Positions 61,063-64,000 of a stretch of 64,000 bases of DNA are shown in pieces (the first letter of the stretch is position 1; every line of letters starts with the position of its first letter). This DNA is from Rhizobiales bacterium UBA3584 (lineage in GTDB: Bacteria > Pseudomonadota > Alphaproteobacteria > Rhizobiales > Devosiaceae): positions 17,266-81,265 of the forward strand of contig DFMV01000081.1 of the NCBI GenBank assembly GCA_002375765.1, given 5' to 3'. The position numbers were made by a program, and so were the translations under genes. The notes below the pieces were generated by a model. The model saw only the letters and a program-made list of their open reading frames with translations. It was not told the DNA's origin and ran no database searches.

Positions 61063-62490
61063 CTAGTTGCTCGTGACCGCGACCTGCTGTGGCAGCGAAA
61101 TCCGGAGCCAGGATAACATCTGGGCTATCTCCTGTTCCTGTTCGACGATGATGTGTTCCGCCAGCGCACGCACTTCCGGGTCTTTGCCGTACTCCAGAAC
61201 GACTTCGGCCATATCGACGGCTCCCTGATGGTGTGGGATCATGCCCTGGATGAAAGCGACATCGGGATCGGGGTGCTCCATGCCCTCCATCATCGGGCCA
61301 TGCATAGTATCCATCGTCGCCATGTACGCTGCGGTAGCCTCCGCGCTTTCCGCCGGCATCCCGTCAGTGGCTGCCGCGTGCGGGTGTTCGGGATCCGGAG
61401 TATGGGTCGTCAGATCCGTGGCCTGGGCCGGCGTGTTGTCGGGACCATAGATCACCAGATGCAGCCCCCAATAGCCTGTCGCAAAGACAATAATGGCGGT
61501 GGCGAGTGCCGCCGGCACCCCGGCAAAAGCCTTGCGGATGGCGGGCAGAAAATGCAGCTCCCTTGTGTGATCGGCCGCAATGGCGAGAATGATCGCCATG
61601 ATCAAGGCGTGCCCGACCAGATCCATGCGGCCAAACGGATAAACGGCGGCTGTGAAGATCACGAGGAGCGCGACAGCCGAGAGGCGGCGTACCAATGGGG
61701 TCCAAAGCAGGCCGAAGCCCAGCGTAAACTCGGCGACGCCGGCCATGGGGATGAACACATCACGCGGCAAACCGAAGGTCAGGAAAGGCTTTTCGAGAAC
61801 GAGAGGATAGAACCATTCAGGGTAGGCAAACTTCTCAAGGCTCGACCACATCAGCGCGATCGCCACGCCCCAGCGCAGAGCTTCGAAGCGATGCTTGCGT
61901 AGCTCTTCATTCTTCGAGGCCGCGAGGACGAGGTATGCGGCGACGGCCACTCCCAATGCCAGATAATCGAGCAGGTGGAACAGATCGTAGTCGCGCAGGG
62001 CCAGGACCCACAAGACGATGATGCCGGCAGCCGAGAGCGGCATGGTGCGTCTCGAAAACACACCGAAGGCAATCAGCAGTTGCAGCCAGGAAACCCATTC
62101 GGCAGGGGTCTGCAGATCTGGCGTCAGATAGACGCCACCAACCGCAAAGATCGCGACGAAGAAGGCGCCAACGACCGCCCTCATGAAGTCATCGAGGCGG
62201 TTCCAGAGCGGCTCTGTCGCACGGTCCATGACCGAAAGCGCGGCACCACCAATCGGCTTGGTCTCGACAATGCGAGTGGCAATAAAGAACGCGAGCACAA
62301 GGCCAATGGCCAACCAGAACCAGCCATTGGTCAGGGTGTTCGTCAGCGGGGCCGGCGACGCCTCGACGATATAGGGCGCAAACCACTTCACGTGGGCCTG
62401 CGCAGCTGTGGACCAAAGGATCAATGCGGTGCCGCCGATAACGGCCCCCATCGCTCGCCCTACCGGCGCGAAATAGTTGCAACGGGTCAT
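61063..62490 (-). CDS. Multi-pass membrane protein (DoxX-like) with C-terminal DUF305 domain
   Basis: From ATG 62490 (behind AAGAGG) the protein is about 475 aa. A signal-like or first membrane segment ([21 protein letters not shown]) is followed by some eight hydrophobic segments. One stretch, [19 protein letters not shown], recalls DoxX-type proteins. A His/Ala-rich linker ([20 protein letters not shown]) leads to a typical DUF305 domain ([37 protein letters not shown]), a four-helix metal-binding module. Function is unknown. The combination suggests a membrane-anchored periplasmic metal- or redox-handling protein. It is the last gene of the Crp/Fnr - unknown - DUF305 unit. Confidence 0.75.
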   Translation of the reverse strand: MTRCNYFAPVGRAMGAVIGGTALILWSTAAQAHVKWFAPYIVEASPAPLTNTLTNGWFWLAIGLVLAFFIATRIVETKPIGGAALSVMDRATEPLWNRLDDFMRAVVGAFFVAIFAVGGVYLTPDLQTPAEWVSWLQLLIAFGVFSRRTMPLSAAGIIVLWVLALRDYDLFHLLDYLALGVAVAAYLVLAASKNEELRKHRFEALRWGVAIALMWSSLEKFAYPEWFYPLVLEKPFLTFGLPRDVFIPMAGVAEFTLGFGLLWTPLVRRLSAVALLVIFTAAVYPFGRMDLVGHALIMAIILAIAADHTRELHFLPAIRKAFAGVPAALATAIIVFATGYWGLHLVIYGPDNTPAQATDLTTHTPDPEHPHAAATDGMPAESAEATAAYMATMDTMHGPMMEGMEHPDPDVAFIQGMIPHHQGAVDMAEVVLEYGKDPEVRALAEHIIVEQEQEIAQMLSWLRISLPQQVAVTSN

Positions 62491-62533
62491 TATAGCCTCT
62501 TGCTTGAAGGGTAGCTGGAATCGCCGGGCCAGT

Positions 62534-62944
62534 TCAGGCGCTCGGCAGATCGTGGATTTCTGCCCGGACAACAGCCGGGCGGCGTAAGACTTCAGCGACG
62601 ATCGCGTGCGCGGTCGTGCGTGTCGCAGCGACAAGCAGGATGCTCAGGCCCCGCGCGACGTCCGAAGCGATCGTGGCCACCGCCGTGGACAGACCGAACA
62701 GCTTCTCCAACTCGGTGATGGTTGCCGGACGAACATGAGTATCCGTCTCGCCCTGAACCGGTCGCTCTGCGACGACTTCGTATAGTTCGGCCTGATCGGG
62801 CCAAAGGCGCCGGACGGTGTCGCTGCACTGGTCGCGTTCGGTGACATTCTTGAACGAGCAAAGAACAAGGCAGCGACGGTTTGCGCTTGCGTGACTGGTT
62901 CGTGCGGCATCGGGCGGCAGCGTCTGCGGTTCCATGATCTGCAT
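62534..62944 (-). CDS. Hypothetical protein
   Basis: This is about 136 aa from ATG 62944 (ATG 62974 and 62935 are alternatives). It has [40 protein letters not shown] and a hydrophobic helix-like stretch [20 protein letters not shown], followed by [21 protein letters not shown] do not recognise a family. It lies between the Crp/Fnr regulator and the DUF305 membrane protein on the same strand with little space, so it is probably part of the same regulated unit. Coding is supported by composition and position only. Confidence 0.55.
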   Translation of the reverse strand: MQIMEPQTLPPDAARTSHASANRRCLVLCSFKNVTERDQCSDTVRRLWPDQAELYEVVAERPVQGETDTHVRPATITELEKLFGLSTAVATIASDVARGLSILLVAATRTTAHAIVAEVLRRPAVVRAEIHDLPSA

Positions 62945-62952
62945 GGCTACAA

Positions 62953-63648
62953 TCAGTGTACCAGCTCGGCGCACTCAGCCAGTCCGCGTAGCGCGGTCTC
63001 GTTGAGGATTCGCACGGTCGACGCTCCGGGCAGATCAATGATCCCCAAAGTCCGCAGCTTGGTTATGTTGCGGCTGACGGTTTCCATGGTCAGTCCGAGG
63101 TAATCGGCGATATCTGTACGGGACATGGGCACTGGAATCCGATCGCATTGCGAAACGCGGCGGCCCGCCAGGTCCAGCAGGAATGTCGCCACCCGCTCAA
63201 TTGCCGTCTTGCGGCTGAGCGTCGTCGACAGGCGGCGTGCCGAGGAAATCTCTCCGGCGGCAAAATCGAGAAGCCGCTGGCCAAAGGACGGGTTTTCCAA
63301 CGCCGCTGCAAGCAGGCCCGTTTTGGGAATGCAGCGAATTCGTGCGACAGTCAGGGCTTCGCAGTTGAAATCGAAAGTCTTGGCCTGGTCGAACCCGACG
63401 ATGTCACCAGGATAGGCGAAATGGACCACGTGCCGACGGCCATCCTGGAATATCTTGTAGATGATCGCGATACCCTCAAGCACTTCATAAACGTTGCTCG
63501 CCTGGTCACCCTCGGTGATGAAGGCCTCCTGAGCCGCCAGGGTGCGAACGCGCGTGCGGGCTTCGCCCGACCAGTTCCAATCCATCGATTTTTCGAGAGC
63601 AACGGCCAACATCATCTGAGCTCCAACGGGTTTATATCGTGGAGCCAT
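62953..63648 (-). CDS. Crp/Fnr family transcriptional regulator (FixK-type, no N-terminal Cys cluster)
   Basis: This is a cNMP-binding-fold regulator, 231 aa, with ATG 63648 or the internal Mets at residues 12-13 as start. The sensor domain has FITEGDQASNVYEVLEGIAI and RRHVVHFAYPGDIVGFDQ. The C-terminal HTH is MSRTDIADYLGLTMETVSRNITKLRTLGII, the FnrN/FixK signature. No N-terminal cysteines are present, so it should not bind an iron-sulfur cluster as FNR does. It would act downstream of a two-component or redox signal, and is divergent from the response-regulator gene at 63733. Confidence 0.92.
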   Translation of the reverse strand: MAPRYKPVGAQMMLAVALEKSMDWNWSGEARTRVRTLAAQEAFITEGDQASNVYEVLEGIAIIYKIFQDGRRHVVHFAYPGDIVGFDQAKTFDFNCEALTVARIRCIPKTGLLAAALENPSFGQRLLDFAAGEISSARRLSTTLSRKTAIERVATFLLDLAGRRVSQCDRIPVPMSRTDIADYLGLTMETVSRNITKLRTLGIIDLPGASTVRILNETALRGLAECAELVH

Positions 63649-63682
63649 ATAGCGGCGGCCATGTAACGGGGTTGCGTGAGGC

Positions 63683-63702
63683 TTGTATCAGTTTGTATCA
63701 GT
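63683..63702. repeat. Two tandem copies of a 10-bp unit in the Crp/Fnr - response regulator gap
   Basis: TTGTATCAGT occurs twice in direct tandem at 63683-63692 and 63693-63702. A 10-base period places both on the same face of DNA. It lies in the 84-bp divergent region, so it may be a regulatory site. Its significance is uncertain. Confidence 0.4.
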
Positions 63703-63732
63703 TGGTCTCACTCCCAGGCCGATGGAAAACCA

Positions 63733-63942
63733 ATGTCAGATGACTTGTCCGAGCATATCCTGATCGTCGACGACGACGTTCAACTGCGTCGGATGCTGCG
63801 GCGCTTTTTAGAAGATGAGGGCTTCAGTGTTTCCGAGGCTGCAGATGCCGAGGGCACGCACAGGACGCTGAATTCACGCAAAGTCGATCTCATCACCCTC
63901 GATCTCGGCCTGGGGAGAGCGGACGGTGTTGATTTCCGCTGA
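63733..63942 (+). pseudogene. Response regulator truncated by insertion sequence
   Basis: From ATG 63733 the frame gives 69 residues of a CheY-like receiver: HILIVDDDVQLRRMLRRFL with the acidic pocket, then the phosphorylation-site region VDLITLDLGLGRADGVDF. It stops there, before the conserved Thr/Ser and Lys and any output domain. The last codons lie in sequence that looks like an insertion-sequence end, so the gene was probably full-length and has been interrupted. Intact homologues of this type run about 230-240 aa with an HTH domain. It is divergent from the Crp/Fnr gene. Confidence 0.75.
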
Positions 63943-64000
63943 GAAGTGATCCGGTTCAGGGAGATTTTTCCACTGAGAAGTGACCCATGTTTGAACGCTA
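63927..64000 (+). mobile_element. Probable left end of an IS21-family insertion sequence (partial)
   Basis: TGTTGATTTCC at 63927 starts with TG, as IS21-type ends do. Two near-identical words follow: CGCTGAGAAGTGATCC (63937-63952) and CACTGAGAAGTGACCC (63971-63986), a repeated-end pattern typical of IS21-family elements. The ATG at 63987 (ATGTTTGAACGC) may begin the transposase gene, which lies outside the window. The preceding receiver-domain gene breaks off exactly here. The IS family is assigned from the repeat style, not from a transposase. Confidence 0.55.

Noticed and set aside
1..64000. CRISPR arrays, tRNA or rRNA genes, phage structural or integrase genes
   Set aside because: I saw no spaced direct repeats of the required length, no tRNA-like cloverleaf in the intergenic stretches, and no phage families in the translated frames.

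Overview
The window reads as alphaproteobacterial chromosome, most likely Hyphomicrobiales (a Devosia/Pelagibacterium/Rhizobium-type soil or marine heterotroph). This is inferred from protein style, from the density of ABC and TTT solute transporters with private catabolic enzymes and regulators, and from the FixK-like regulator. No rRNA, tRNA or CRISPR array was seen. Almost every stretch is coding, and genes in operons usually overlap by 1-4 bases (ATGA, TGATG, TAATG, GTGA, TTGA).

Layout. (1) 1-8.1 kb: a sugar ABC system split over two divergent units. A ROK repressor, an M81 (MlrC-like) metalloprotein and the MalK/UgpC-type ATPase run leftwards; the binding protein, two permeases and a Gfo/Idh/MocA dehydrogenase run rightwards. 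(2) 8.2-16.9 kb: a NitT/TauT-type ABC importer (binding protein, two permeases, ATPase) opposite a RidA protein, a LysR regulator, an allantoate-amidohydrolase-like M20 enzyme, a PuuE-like polysaccharide-deacetylase-fold amidohydrolase and an NAD-dependent epimerase. This looks like uptake and breakdown of a ureide or cyclic amide. (3) 17.0-26.4 kb: a LysR gene divergent from a Dpp-type ABC operon that also encodes a DapA-family lyase and two tandem nucleoside hydrolases, probably for nucleoside or N-glycoside use. (4) 26.6-39.8 kb: a tripartite tricarboxylate transporter interleaved with a CoA ligase (two subunits) and an enolase-superfamily enzyme. It is followed by two enoyl-CoA hydratases, a CaiB/BaiF CoA-transferase, a nitronate-monooxygenase-like flavoprotein and a MarR regulator, with a divergent HMG-CoA-lyase-like enzyme and acyl-CoA synthetase. 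Together these suggest a pathway that imports a carboxylic acid, activates it to a CoA thioester, hydrates it and cleaves it. (5) 39.8-46.2 kb: a looser region with remnants (a frameshifted DUF1778 antitoxin and truncated ORFs), two different FAD monooxygenases, a DUF3237 protein, a phosphoribosyltransferase and a host-attachment-family protein. (6) 46.3-60.8 kb: an acid-sugar locus. A complete MalK-type ABC importer is accompanied by two SDRs, an RraA-like protein, a cupin, an aldo/keto reductase, a Gfo/Idh/MocA enzyme and a UPF0303 protein. An IclR regulator sits between two enolase-superfamily dehydratase-like genes, an Fe-alcohol dehydrogenase and a VOC protein. (7) 61-64 kb: a membrane protein carrying a C-terminal DUF305 domain, a small unknown protein, a Crp/Fnr (FixK-type) regulator, and a response-regulator gene cut short by what looks like the end of an IS21-type insertion sequence at the right edge.

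The most notable points are: the HMG-CoA-lyase homologue with His at the catalytic Cys position and four extra residues in the active-site loop; a promoter motif shared between the divergent arms of that catabolic cluster; strong hairpins directly behind three ABC binding-protein genes; two IclR-type operator sequences; and the insertion-truncated response regulator.
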